Notes: generated by a model from the sequence alone, not told the origin. Counted from the stretch's first letter, positions 27,901 through 35,806 are shown. The stretch: 64,000 nucleotides of DNA from Brachionus manjavacas (GCA_019054805.1 JAHQIY010000021.1:942501-1006500); one strand, 5' to 3'. Numbers and translations: made by a program.

Positions 27901-29054
27901 CGGCAAGTGGCGGTAGACACGACGTTAATTTAATTTTTAATACTAATTTAGATTTTAACAAACTTAATGGTAAGCTGTTCTTTTTTGTTTCTACTAATGG
28001 TAATACGTTTATAAATAAACATTTATACAATAACTACAATTATAAATACAGAAGTCCGGATAGCTTAACCACAATACTGTCATCTAAAGAAAATCCTAGT
28101 CAATGGTTTGCAATAGCTATGACTGGTATGAAAACTGATCATGTAAGAGATATTGATAAAAATATAACCAACACAGGGGTTCCTGTGCCACGCAGTGCAA
28201 GTTTTGTGGTAAAAGAGTTATTAGATACAGCCAATACAGTGCAACAAAGTTACAATGTGTTAGATGATTTTTACAGTGTTATGGGTGTAGATAGCGATTA
28301 TAAAGAAGCCAGTGCGTTGCATACGTATAATTTTAACGAAATAGATAAAGTATATACTAATGCGCAAGAAACCGAAGCCACAAGCGATACTGTGGTAGAA
28401 GTTGTAAAGCAAAATAGTAGCAACGTTGCTGATGTAGATGTAGATACTACAGAGCAAACTACTACTGCAGACGGTGCAGAGGTTGCGGTTAAAGATGCAA
28501 CTGAAACTGAAGCAGAAGCTGAGGATGTGGTTGTGGTTGAAGAGCCTGTGGATGTTGCATTGGCTAATGTGGAAAACGCAGATGTAGAAGCAGATGTTGA
28601 AGCAGACGCAGATGTTGATGCTAATGCCGAAACTAGTACAGAAGAAGGCACTAACGCCGAAGACACTAGTCCCGAAGACACTAATGCCGAAGGTGTTGAT
28701 GCTAATGCTAACGCCGAAGCTAATACTGATACTGATGCTGGAGTAGTATTAAGCGATGATATGGATGCATTATTAGGTGATATGTTGGGTTTTGAAGCTA
28801 ATTCATCTGCCGATAATAGCTTTAATTTAAATGGTTTAAGTACAAACGGGGTTAATAGTGAAGAAGCTGGAATGGATGAAGATTTTAGCAACACTATGAA
28901 CCAGCTAAGCCAATTAGAAGAAGCCACAGCAGAGCAAGACGAACACGAAAGCATAGCTTTTGCGTTAGATAGCAGTGTAGATGTGGCGGATGATGGTAGT
29001 GCAAACCAAACCGAGCAAGCTAAAGTAAAAAACACAGTAGGCGTGGGCGATTAA
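21927..29054 (+). CDS. Giant protein copy 2, segment 6 (C-terminal 2,375 residues)
   Basis: The longest uninterrupted reading frame in the window, which shows that the coding potential is under constraint. The first 970 or so codons match copy 1, including FGAGNDAVTIGAG, DGGAGNNKV, GLGGDDSLDF and DGGAGSDTLDIS. The following part is diverged but alignable (NFNVGIDV, GSDQDVADFSGIKNGDYAFM, IRGTDSNDTFYMGKALGFSN). The acidic Ala/Asp/Glu/Val/Thr-rich linker is longer in Asp-Ala repeats than that of copy 1. The last 100 or so residues match copy 1. The true frame is entered near 21911; the TTG at 21927 is not a biological start. Confidence 0.75.
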   Translation: MYLDSAGGSDGYLLNTARSSITYKGSSEARKPVIGLKGIQEVYFGAGNDAVTIGAGSAITSVDGGAGNNKVDLSNLLVAVTGNISSLSVSGSGSIALTNFGNYALTDYNDIIEIDGDYKATSLDGNKGVNEVTYNSAVGLSAISLQLEAGYKGTITRTVSGADRVDNLRNFSVYNIESGSDVEIDVRASADYYNIGIDVSNDVRITYADMPGVNLYVDLNNIVNVFKSSSTSLEGIDSYKSNTGGVLSNTNFTFVSSLGNDLYNLGSYTSTGVRTIEVIGDVATSSKTVYASGLATGGNGVDYVFGATSINVAGGVASYNITAGVSSSIGVVGLVGGSSGDDNFVFEAGSLGSIRDDGLKIDGLGLKIDGLGGDDSLDFSAETVGAGESMVVDFVENKISFGLTAGDKTINLQNAIYNIASVQGAGDVEFKGLNEIRQYTLDARGITGNTKVSYNGAGGSVAISVNAGGNVSVNKGTVVDNLTGIREYGATNFNDTIGIAAASLAALDASFDGGAGSDTLDISDYDGSSALTINLNATVNGVVWEDGGNRLNVKNVENLEVSGSNTGAEHVVLGVSNDIASSVITTFKAGEAGDNQNAVYSYSNAVADAAVINVLLDGSTLDSNYTTALASVSSVGRVVSTTLYGVVDYRFTTGLLDKLNVRITDFDLDNYNASYNFNAGTANGVNNTLSLSGVLNVNEVNFATAGGLSRLGFVNGGTTREFSNFNNLEFSANYRGITNFTVGDYTRLNLDLANLSRANKITLNTGALIVANNLAGNNTVTYNNGALRYTEGANSIDVLLANGSGSGSLTASSTFLNIATAGATYAVEGNKPVNDMPRFVALNTGGSNVNFSGYTGTSNVFRINNVVADMGMHNAVYGAGVFDNNSRTNFTMQYGSTTIAGANNYVFSGGNDRVYFNSSSSNTSGGYVAPSITLNGGAGIDTLVLQPASNTILGLLSPHNNNETYNGGINNGADTLMPKVTSSVLITTDGIWKTAKHTAIYSLEDGLTGADGNKAFNTNSNKVDFKYSGFEVLDLSFYDDTMPNGKQIAVTVGNNTTNTYLSNANWQEIIMPNRDPYGGQSYLQTTYAGTDRSQLYASTITSFDDDDFLPANHVFFNHGSIQGLNLTASFSFKANGNADYGYNLNGYYITQAGERTPFKASHVTNFNVGIDVANVPSLNVRFAATSASEVLAAVASFNNGRLFYNTGGASGGAFDNSSYYPSLFLGGAHGASLLGANKVSSIDLSGLTLPQVGNYTYAGGRLVEPTPIAGLDPNMVNRPANAWIVDAFFDTSRLNLMALGEHSYEAFREGLFNPFLSVDLYTTKKIVVPRGVVYLSLEEMFKNQYGDSYFKGLGDGVNISAVDNGNQNDKLILSTDIMVKSINNDEFAESKLSNWARGSITDKQYHVLFEDGTGRSNYETVAGWISGSSYNPNKHISFNNLSVVLMSSGEQNPPPAESKPDANHRLTGQHYITIGNKHNRANNTVEEKQGDVYISNKVYIVAGMDTRYHKGKVNHYQQLWDKGSDQDVADFSGIKNGDYAFMPTYAPKAMFNTVWQDASKFAFETDKTDDRYNPVFSNVTKLNEAFDKNINGGRESLESIIAFGYNATAKDMSYLSENGSGVTSKTPLFYRLSGVEYIRGTDSNDTFYMGKALGFSNAVREAYTTLTSFADRPAGGYSTYSYYHPLFGLSENATAQTNLATRLIEFYGAGGNNTLVNDMFTASHKIEYRPHTDSQANRVPDRIRGLITMDNVTEYELSGNSGTDLTINTIRNGGPDGHGLNTSVLNTNVDTIKFYDIQTIKTDDGVVEGDNTTFEYMQLQLKDSWYPLLPDNAIPIYKTGTKSLFVMEFRFINTYDSNKILTIDLGGRYFRDADKSNTTNGSGLVREGGSYNSGDLGVQVGGYRTGAPPGLFPHVFFQTTGGTTPQSYVTDDTLFDPNRYVMNVGNKSSKVDLFFQTSVEKDVDIAINAKVTINTDYTSNVLLKNVDNITLSASGGRHDVNLIFNTNLDFNKLNGKLFFFVSTNGNTFINKHLYNNYNYKYRSPDSLTTILSSKENPSQWFAIAMTGMKTDHVRDIDKNITNTGVPVPRSASFVVKELLDTANTVQQSYNVLDDFYSVMGVDSDYKEASALHTYNFNEIDKVYTNAQETEATSDTVVEVVKQNSSNVADVDVDTTEQTTTADGAEVAVKDATETEAEAEDVVVVEEPVDVALANVENADVEADVEADADVDANAETSTEEGTNAEDTSPEDTNAEGVDANANAEANTDTDAGVVLSDDMDALLGDMLGFEANSSADNSFNLNGLSTNGVNSEEAGMDEDFSNTMNQLSQLEEATAEQDEHESIAFALDSSVDVADDGSANQTEQAKVKNTVGVGD

Positions 29055-29150
29055 GCCCATTGCCTAGCGTGGCTAGCTACCTAGCGTTTCTAGTACCTAG
29101 CGTGGCTATTATCTAATGCTGGTATTAACACACGGTGGCTATAATCTACC
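28742..29150 (+). repeat. Near-identical 3' repeat of the giant genes, right copy
   Basis: Pairs with 13332-13740 and covers the conserved C-terminal end plus 96 bases of downstream noncoding DNA. Confidence 0.85.
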
Positions 29151-29260
29151 AACCGTGGCTACTGCAAGCTTTTGATAGTGGCTAGTGTATAATTGCCCAG
29201 AGCCGTGTAATACTAACGTGTACATAGTACACACTGTGTAGATTGCCCAACGTGGCTAGT
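29063..29260 (+). repeat. Extended GTGGCTA-type motif series behind copy 2
   Basis: After the part shared with copy 1, further related units follow: CCAACCGTGGCTA near 29149-29161, ATAGTGGCTAG near 29176, and CCCAACGTGGCTAG near 29247-29260. Between them ACGTGTACATAGTACACACTG forms a small imperfect palindrome. No gene is visible in 29055-29400; the units could be recombination foci or RNA hairpin halves. Confidence 0.5.
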
Positions 29261-29400
29261 GTTTGCTTGCTTTGCAATTATTGCCTGTAATTTACATTAT
29301 GTATAGCAAAGCAACTTATTGCATAACAACAGACTGCCTAGTAAAGTTCTATCTAAGTAATTTTTTATAGTATTAATAATGTATAAAACCAACAACCAAC

Positions 29401-30567
29401 TTATATATTTAAAGCACTTAATTTGTTTTGTAGTTTTAGTATAATAGTTAGTATTATTAAAGAAAATCCACTAAACAAAGCGGCAAATAGTGGCAATATT
29501 TGAAATCCTAAATTGTTTGCTATAGCTGTATTTGCAACAACAGAGCCCAACGTAATAGCCAAGTTAAACGCCGCCACATTAAAAGTAGACGCTAAGTTAG
29601 GTGCTTGCTGTGCCAAGCTAACAACCTTACCTTGAAACATAGGCGGTAATGTAAAAGCAAAAAATCCCCATATTATAAATATTATTACGCTGGCAATTGC
29701 AAACGGGCTAGCAAAGTAAAATAATATACTACTTATGGCAAACAAAAATGTAAAAATATAAGAAAACTTGTTAATATTAATATCTGCTTTTTTGCCTGCA
29801 AACAAATTGCCAAATACAATGGCTACACCAAATAATAATAGCAATGCACTAATATAGTTAGGGTTAATTTGAGTTACTATGGTAAATAACGATGCTATGT
29901 GCGTTATTACTAAAAATACTCCGGCAAAACCTATTGCAGTGTTTAAAAAAGCTAATAACACAACTGGTTTTTGCAATATTTTAAGTTCTTGCTTTATAGA
30001 TACAACCTGCTGTTTACCAGATTGCTTTACTAGTAGCAATACCCCTATAAATGATATTACACTAAACAATAAAATAAATACAAACGTAAAACGCCAACCT
30101 AACGCTTGCCCTATAAATGTACCTAAGGGCACCCCAACCACATTTGCCACGGTTAGCCCTGTAAACATTACGGCTATTGCTAAGTTTTTTTTGTTATCTG
30201 CCACTAAAGACATTGCAAGTACAACGCCTAGGCCAAAGCCTGCTCCGTGTGTTATGCTAGATACTAACCTACCTATTAACAATAAAGTAAAGTTATTTGC
30301 CACCGCACAAATGGTATTGCCTATAATAAATACTACAATTAACCACAGTATTGCCGTTTTGTGTTTAATTTTAAACTTTAATACCAGCATTACCACTATA
30401 GGGGCAAATATTACCACACCTAAAGCGTATACTGTTATTAAATAACCAGATAAATTAGCGGTTATTTTAAAATAGTTTGCTATGGTTGGTAGTATGCCAG
30501 CTATTACAAATTCTGCAGTGCCTACGGCAAAGCATAATAAAGCTAACGAATATATGGCTAAAGGCAT
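29401..30567 (-). CDS. MFS transporter, DHA1 family (AraJ/YdhP-like)
   Basis: 388 residues with about 12 hydrophobic helices, an inner-membrane proton-coupled exporter by family. The helix 1 sequence GTAEFVIAGILPTIA is the hallmark of the AraJ/YdhP/PbuE group of sugar, purine or drug exporters. The GRLVSSITHGAGFG segment and PLGTFIGQALGWRFTF (motif C region) are intact. It is transcribed divergently from the pirin gene across a 117-base AT-rich gap, so shared regulation is possible. The substrate cannot be read from sequence; purine or drug efflux are the main options. Confidence 0.88.
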   Translation of the reverse strand: MPLAIYSLALLCFAVGTAEFVIAGILPTIANYFKITANLSGYLITVYALGVVIFAPIVVMLVLKFKIKHKTAILWLIVVFIIGNTICAVANNFTLLLIGRLVSSITHGAGFGLGVVLAMSLVADNKKNLAIAVMFTGLTVANVVGVPLGTFIGQALGWRFTFVFILLFSVISFIGVLLLVKQSGKQQVVSIKQELKILQKPVVLLAFLNTAIGFAGVFLVITHIASLFTIVTQINPNYISALLLLFGVAIVFGNLFAGKKADININKFSYIFTFLFAISSILFYFASPFAIASVIIFIIWGFFAFTLPPMFQGKVVSLAQQAPNLASTFNVAAFNLAITLGSVVANTAIANNLGFQILPLFAALFSGFSLIILTIILKLQNKLSALNI

Positions 30568-30684
30568 TTTTTTACTTATATTAATATTTATAATTATTTT
30601 ATAAATAAAAGTATAACTTTAATTTACTTTTATTGCTTATAATTTTATTTACTAGCAATAAAATTACTAAAAAAAAGGACGCCA

Positions 30685-31413
30685 ATGATTACTAAACGAG
30701 CATCTGCAGAGCGTGGCAGTTTAAACCTAACTTGGTTGCAGGCTAAATATACTTTTAGCTTTGCTAATTATAAAGATTCTAATTTTATGCATTTTGGTAA
30801 CTTAAGAGTACTAAACGATGATATTTTGTTGCCTGTTACTAATCCGCACGATGGTTTTGGTTTTCATGAGCATAGAGATATGGAGATTATTAGTATTCCG
30901 GTTTATGGTAGTGTAAAACATACCGATAATATGAGAAATGAAGGTATTATAGACAATACTTGTATTCAGTATATGAGTGCAGGAACCGGAATAATGCACG
31001 ATGAAACTTTAGTAGGCAACTTACCCGCCAGAATGCTACAAATATGGATTTTTCCTGATAAAAAAGGCTATAGCCCTTTGTATAAAGTGTTTAGTTATGC
31101 TAATATTCATAAACTTAATGCTTTAACGCCGTTGGTTACCAATAATAATTTGCAAGGCAGTATAAATATTAGGCAAAACGCAGAAATATATTTATTAGAA
31201 ATTACCCAAAACAATACTTTTACCATTAATGCACTAAGCTTGGCAAATAATACTAAACCTAATAAGTTATTACTGCATTTTATACAAGGTAGTGCAGTTA
31301 TTAATAATGTAAATTATAGCAATGGCGATGGTGCTTTTATTACTAACGAAACCACAGTAAATATTAAAGCGGTTGAGCACACTAAAATAGTGGTGTTTAG
31401 CTTACCTAATTAG
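30685..31413 (+). CDS. Pirin family bicupin
   Basis: 242 residues, the usual size of bacterial pirins (YhhW-like). The cupin metal site is complete: H61 and H63 in GFHEHRDMEII, H105 in MHDE with E107, and the typical SAGTGIMHDE strand. Some family members are quercetin 2,3-dioxygenases, others act on redox or central metabolism; which applies here is not known. AAAAAAGGA lies 7-8 bases before the ATG. Its stop overlaps the end of the converging acetyltransferase gene by 4 bases. Confidence 0.93.
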   Translation: MITKRASAERGSLNLTWLQAKYTFSFANYKDSNFMHFGNLRVLNDDILLPVTNPHDGFGFHEHRDMEIISIPVYGSVKHTDNMRNEGIIDNTCIQYMSAGTGIMHDETLVGNLPARMLQIWIFPDKKGYSPLYKVFSYANIHKLNALTPLVTNNNLQGSINIRQNAEIYLLEITQNNTFTINALSLANNTKPNKLLLHFIQGSAVINNVNYSNGDGAFITNETTVNIKAVEHTKIVVFSLPN

Positions 31414-31949
31414 TTAAGTACAAGGGCGTATATGTTTTGATTATACCAAGTATCGCCTATGCGTTCGGCACGTTGTAAAACGCCTTCGTGCTTAAAATTT
31501 AGGCTTTGTGCTATTTTATTGCTAGCTATGTTGCCTTCTATAGCAGTTATTACAAAGCGTTTAATGTTATAGTTTTTATACCATGCATCTATTAATTTAG
31601 GAATACACGTAGGTATTATTTTTTTACCTATATAGTCTTTACCTAACCAATAACCAATAGTAGCAGTTTGTGTGTGTAAATCTATAGAGTTAAAGCTTAG
31701 CAAACCAGCTATAGCGTTGTTATAAAGTACTTTGTAGTCTGCTTGTTGGTTGTTTAAATATTTTTGCATACATTTTTTTATGTAGTCTTCGCTAGGTTTA
31801 ATATCGTTGGGGTTTTCAAATCTAATCCAATCTACAAAGGGCAATAAATGATTATAGCTAGCTTGTTTTAAAGCGTGTAGCTCGGGGGCATCTTGCAAAG
31901 TTAGTAGTTGTAATTGTAAGTTACTATTAACGGGTATGTGTTGTATCAT
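31410..31949 (-). CDS. GNAT N-acetyltransferase (RimJ/RimL type)
   Basis: 179 residues in the GNAT fold: N-terminal LQLQLLTLQDAPEL, central beta strands ending IGYWLGKDYIGKKI (acetyl-CoA-binding region, a degenerate Q/RxxGxG/A), and the C-terminal ASNKIAQSLNFKHEGVLQRAE block typical of RimJ/RimL ribosomal protein acetyltransferases. It is the last gene of the nucleoside operon, 23 bases behind cdd, and its end overlaps the convergent pirin gene. The target amine (protein N-terminus or a small molecule) is not known. Confidence 0.85.
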   Translation of the reverse strand: MIQHIPVNSNLQLQLLTLQDAPELHALKQASYNHLLPFVDWIRFENPNDIKPSEDYIKKCMQKYLNNQQADYKVLYNNAIAGLLSFNSIDLHTQTATIGYWLGKDYIGKKIIPTCIPKLIDAWYKNYNIKRFVITAIEGNIASNKIAQSLNFKHEGVLQRAERIGDTWYNQNIYALVLN

Positions 31950-31972
31950 TACTTTAATTTTGTAAATTATAA

Positions 31973-32395
31973 TTAATTTAAATTGTTGGGGCCAAAGGCA
32001 TAAGTTAGCAGTTTATTAAGCGGAATAGTAAGTAGAATATCTGTACTGTTGGCTATGTGTACTGTACAATCTTCTTTGCTAAATTCGTTAATTTTTTGCC
32101 TACACTGACCACACGGCGTAGTAAGTTGTTGGTTGGGTTTGCCGTTAAGCCCGCCTATAACTAAAATTTCTTTTATTTGGTGTTCTCCTGCCATTATCAT
32201 TGCGCTAATAGCGGCGTTTTCTGCACAACTACCACATGGGTACGATGCATTTTCTATATTGCAACCAGCATACAAGTTACCACTGGGGGTTAATATACAA
32301 GCACCTACTTTAAAATTAGAATACGGCGTATATGCTTTTAGCATAGCGTTGGTTGCTAAAGTGTGCATTTGTTGTAAGTTAACTGGTATTGCCAT
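31973..32395 (-). CDS. cdd: Cytidine deaminase
   Basis: 140 residues, the length of the short homotetrameric Cdd type. The zinc site is complete: C57-A58-E59 (E59 being the proton shuttle) and P-C95-x-x-C98. The substrate-binding NIENASYPCG segment is present. It converts cytidine and deoxycytidine to uridine and deoxyuridine. It lies 38 bases behind deoA, in an operon that imports and breaks down nucleosides. Confidence 0.96.
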   Translation of the reverse strand: MAIPVNLQQMHTLATNAMLKAYTPYSNFKVGACILTPSGNLYAGCNIENASYPCGSCAENAAISAMIMAGEHQIKEILVIGGLNGKPNQQLTTPCGQCRQKINEFSKEDCTVHIANSTDILLTIPLNKLLTYAFGPNNLN

Positions 32396-32433
32396 GTGTG
32401 GTATCCTTGTATTGTTGGTTGTTTTTTTACAAA

Positions 32434-33750
32434 TTAGTTTGGGTTAATTACCTTGTAAATAGCACTGTATTTAGGGGCGTTGGTGCCAACTGTAATACAG
32501 TTATTTAAAATACGGGTAATGTTTTCTACATCGTTTGTATTGTTGTAATGCAGTGTGGCAAATGGGTTGCTAGCATCTACAGTTTCGCCAACTTTTTTAA
32601 CGTTAGTTAAACCAACCGATAAATCTAGTATATCGTCTGCGGCTTTGCGTCCGCCACCTAGGTGTACTAGGGTCATTCCTAGTTCGTAATTATTAATATT
32701 AGTAATTACGCCAGATTTATCTAAAAAAATCTCTGCGGTATATTTAGCCACAGGTAAGTATTTAGTAGGGTTGTTAATAATATCTGCACTACCACCTAAA
32801 GCTTGTACCATATTAGCAAAAATTGTAGCAGCTTTACCAGATTGTAAAGCATTATTTACTTTTTCTAAAGCTTGTTGCTTAGTGCTTGCTATGTTAGAAA
32901 TTAACAACATTTGTGCCGCTAGTTCTAGGGTAACTTCTTTTAATTTATTATCTACAGGTTTGTTGGTTAAAAAGTCTATGGTTTCTAAAATTTCTAGGCT
33001 ATTACCAATGTTTCTGCCTAGGGCTTCGTTCATATCGGTAATTAAAGCAACACTAGGAACCCCAACCGAATTAGCAATGTTAACTATGTTTTGAGCTAAG
33101 TTTTCTGCGTCTTCTACAGTTTGCATAAAAGCACCACTACCAGTTTTTACATCCATTACTAAATTTTTTATACCAGAAGCTAATTTTTTAGATAAAATAG
33201 ACGAACAAATTAAATCTATGCTATCTACAGTAGCGGTGGTGTCTCTTATGGTATAAATACGTTTGTCTGCAGGGGCTAGATTGGCGGTTTGCCCTATAAC
33301 GGCACAACCAACTTCTTTAACTACTTTTTTAAATTGTGCGGTGGTTGGCGATGTATTGTAGCCTTGTATAGAGTTTAGTTTATCGGTAGTGCCACCAGTG
33401 TGGCCTAGGCCTTTGCCGGTTATCATGGGTACGTAGGCACCGCAAGCTGCAACTATGGGGGCTAAAGGTAAAGATACCGAGTCTGATACTCCGCCAGTAG
33501 AGTGTTTATCCACAATTGGCATATCGCTTAGGTCTTCAAATTCTATAACTTCGCCCGAATTACGCATAGCTAAGGTTAAAAATTTACGTTCGGTTAAATT
33601 TAGTTTGTTAAAAAATACCGCCATGGTAAAAGCACTTATTTGCTCGTTAGTGGCGTTACCGTCTACTACACTATTTACAAAAAATTCAATTTCTTGTTGG
33701 GTTAATTCTTTTTTGTCTCTTTTGTTTTTAATTATTTCTTTTATAAGCAT
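32434..33750 (-). CDS. deoA: Thymidine/pyrimidine-nucleoside phosphorylase
   Basis: 438 residues, the normal size. The enzyme cleaves (deoxy)thymidine or uridine with phosphate to base plus (deoxy)ribose-1-phosphate. Key segments are intact: KHSTGGVSDSVSL (phosphate site), GKGLGHTGGTTDKLNS (family signature), and SSILSKKLASGIKNLVMDVKTGSGAFM. It lies between deoC and cdd. The product sugar phosphate would need a phosphopentomutase (deoB), not in the window, before DeoC could act. Confidence 0.96.
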   Translation of the reverse strand: MLIKEIIKNKRDKKELTQQEIEFFVNSVVDGNATNEQISAFTMAVFFNKLNLTERKFLTLAMRNSGEVIEFEDLSDMPIVDKHSTGGVSDSVSLPLAPIVAACGAYVPMITGKGLGHTGGTTDKLNSIQGYNTSPTTAQFKKVVKEVGCAVIGQTANLAPADKRIYTIRDTTATVDSIDLICSSILSKKLASGIKNLVMDVKTGSGAFMQTVEDAENLAQNIVNIANSVGVPSVALITDMNEALGRNIGNSLEILETIDFLTNKPVDNKLKEVTLELAAQMLLISNIASTKQQALEKVNNALQSGKAATIFANMVQALGGSADIINNPTKYLPVAKYTAEIFLDKSGVITNINNYELGMTLVHLGGGRKAADDILDLSVGLTNVKKVGETVDASNPFATLHYNNTNDVENITRILNNCITVGTNAPKYSAIYKVINPN

Positions 33751-33799
33751 AATTTTTTCCTTGTTTTTTGTAGGTTTTTTAATTAGTTATATAAAGCAC

Positions 33800-34528
33800 T
33801 TAGTAGCCTGCAGTAGAAGTTGTGTTGTTTAATAAGTTATCTAACAAGCCACTAGCCCCAAACCTAAATGTACAATTATTTACATAATCTGCACCTAATA
33901 TATTGCTTGCAAGGTTAGTGTATTGTAGTGCTTGCTGTGCAGTTTTTACACCACCGGCTGCTTTAAAGCCACATTTAACGTTGTGCTGTTTTATTTGATT
34001 TAGCATAATTTCTGCAGATTGCAATGTTGCATTTTCGGCCACTTTACCTGTAGATGTTTTAATAAAATCGGCACCATTAACAATACACATTTTACTTGCT
34101 AGCTCTATGTTTTCTTGGGTTTTTAGCTCGCCACTTTCTATAATTATTTTTAAAGTAACATTACAATGTTTACGTACTTGTTTAATGTAGTTTTCGGTAA
34201 ATTGTATGTTGTTTGCTAGCAATTGTTTGTAAGGCATAACTAGGTCTATTTCGTTAGCACCATTGGTTATGCTGGTTTCTAGTTCGTTTAAAGTACTTAA
34301 TAAGGTATTATCACCTAACGAAAAATTAATAACAGTTGCTAATTTTATGTTGTTATTGTGTAGTTGGTTGGCAACTAAAGGTAAAAATTCTTTATAAATA
34401 CACAAAGCCGCCACATTTAGTTTATTGTTGTTTACTTTGTTAAGTAACCCAACAATGCTGTCGTTAGTATCGGTAGGGTTTAAACTGGTTAAATCTACTA
34501 AGTTTAAAATTTGGTTGTTAGATAACAT
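33800..34528 (-). CDS. deoC: Deoxyribose-phosphate aldolase
   Basis: 242 residues. It cleaves 2-deoxyribose-5-phosphate to glyceraldehyde-3-phosphate and acetaldehyde, feeding nucleoside carbon into glycolysis. The Schiff-base lysine is K157 in ADFIKTSTGK and the assisting lysine K189 in GFKAAGGVKT; the EIDLVMPY segment is also typical. It lies 42 bases behind nupC and 49 before deoA in one operon. Confidence 0.96.
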   Translation of the reverse strand: MLSNNQILNLVDLTSLNPTDTNDSIVGLLNKVNNNKLNVAALCIYKEFLPLVANQLHNNNIKLATVINFSLGDNTLLSTLNELETSITNGANEIDLVMPYKQLLANNIQFTENYIKQVRKHCNVTLKIIIESGELKTQENIELASKMCIVNGADFIKTSTGKVAENATLQSAEIMLNQIKQHNVKCGFKAAGGVKTAQQALQYTNLASNILGADYVNNCTFRFGASGLLDNLLNNTTSTAGY

Positions 34529-34570
34529 TGCTGGGTTTTCCTATAATTTATTATTTAAAATATATTAACT

Positions 34571-35806
34571 TTATATTGCAATTAACATACCTGCTAGGGT
34601 AGCGCTCATTAAATTAGATAACGTACCGGCAAGTATAGCTTTAAGTGCATACTTTGCAATAATTGGCTTTTTATTAGGAGCCATTACCCCTAAGCCACCA
34701 ATTAAAATACCAATAGAGCTTAAATTGGCAAATCCGCATAAAGCAAAAGTTATAATAACTTGCGATTTAGCCGATAATGTTTCTTTAATACCTACAAAAT
34801 CTATGTATGCAACAAATTCGTTTAATACTATTTTTTGCCCTAATAGTCCGCCAACAGTTAAAATTTCGTTAGCTGGAATACCAATTGCTAAAGCTATAGG
34901 TGAAAATAAAAACCCTAAAATAAGCTTTAAAGATAATTGCGAATAATTAAACCAACCGCCAACGCCAGAAAGTATACCATCTATTAATGTGGTTAAGCCA
35001 ATAAATGCAATTAACATAGCGGTTACGTTTATAACTAGCATCATACCAGCAGAAGCCCCGTTAGCTGCGGCTTCTATAACGTTTACAGGTTTTGGGTCTG
35101 CTTTAACGGTACTGTCTAATTTTTGTAGCTCTTCTAAACTTTCTATTGGTTTTTCGGTTTGTGGTACTAAAATTTTAGCCATTAACAAACCACCTGGGGC
35201 GGCCATAAAACTAGCGGCAATTAAGTAACGTAATTCTACGCCTAGTTCGGCATATCCAGCTAATACAGAACCCGCAACCGATGCTAAACCGCCAACCATT
35301 ATTGCAAAAAGTTCAGATTTAGTCATATAATTTAAAAATGGTCTTACTACAAGTGGGGCTTCGGTTTGGCCTACAAAAATATTAGCAGTAGCCGATAAAG
35401 ATTCTGCTTTAGATGTACCTAATAATTTATGCACCGCCCAACCTAAAGAGTTAATAATTAAAGGCATTATTTTTAAATAATATAACACAGAAATTAAAGC
35501 AGAGAAAAACACAATTAACATTAATACGTTAATTAAAAAAATAAAACCTATTTTAAAAGTGGCTAAAGGGCCAAATACAAACTCTATACCGCTTTTACCA
35601 ATACCTATTACATTATTTACACCAACCGCAGCGGCGTTTAATGCACTGCTACCGGCATCTGAGTATAACACAAAAACCGCAAATACAACCTGTATAGCAA
35701 AAGCACCACCAACTGTACGATAATTTATAGCTTTTTTGTTTTCCGAAAAAATAAACGCTATAGCCAATAAACTAGCTATACCTATTAAACCAAATAATAT
35801 CTGCAT
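34571..35806 (-). CDS. nupC: Concentrative nucleoside transporter (CNT/NupC family)
   Basis: 411 residues with 9-10 membrane segments. The CNT signature region (GQTEAPLVVRPFLNYMTKSEL, then GGLASVAGSVLAGY) and the second half (GIPANEILTVGGLLGQKIVLNEFVAY) match the family, which imports nucleosides with protons or sodium. AAGGAAG lies 6-8 bases before the ATG, fixing the start. It is the first gene of nupC-deoC-deoA-cdd-GNAT, so uptake is coupled with breakdown. The symbol reflects the family; the exact substrate range is inferred. Confidence 0.93.
   Translation of the reverse strand: MQILFGLIGIASLLAIAFIFSENKKAINYRTVGGAFAIQVVFAVFVLYSDAGSSALNAAAVGVNNVIGIGKSGIEFVFGPLATFKIGFIFLINVLMLIVFFSALISVLYYLKIMPLIINSLGWAVHKLLGTSKAESLSATANIFVGQTEAPLVVRPFLNYMTKSELFAIMVGGLASVAGSVLAGYAELGVELRYLIAASFMAAPGGLLMAKILVPQTEKPIESLEELQKLDSTVKADPKPVNVIEAAANGASAGMMLVINVTAMLIAFIGLTTLIDGILSGVGGWFNYSQLSLKLILGFLFSPIALAIGIPANEILTVGGLLGQKIVLNEFVAYIDFVGIKETLSAKSQVIITFALCGFANLSSIGILIGGLGVMAPNKKPIIAKYALKAILAGTLSNLMSATLAGMLIAI

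Larger units (their letters stand above)
16644..29054 (+). pseudogene. Giant RTX-like surface protein gene, copy 2, reading frame interrupted
   Basis: 12,411 bases (about 4,137 codons), paralogue of 1253-13644. The first ten codons (MANAIYKNNT) differ from copy 1, then identity starts. The same architecture is present: BapA-prefix-like N-terminus without signal peptide, RTX-like repeats, a diverged C-terminal third, an acidic linker and the conserved end. Frame breaks lie at 16848-16849 (extra G), 17377-17380 (lost G), 18099-18103 (shared with copy 1), 19301-19320 and 21907-21910 (lost G). The remaining 2,375 codons are open. Fewer breaks than in copy 1, all in the near-identical part, fit either early decay or uncorrected homopolymer errors. 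If the breaks are artefacts, this is an intact gene for one of the largest proteins in the cell. Confidence 0.7.

Noticed and set aside
1284..29150. Insertion sequence or prophage as the source of the duplication
   Set aside because: No transposase, integrase, terminal inverted repeats or phage genes are visible; the repeats start and stop within coding sequence.
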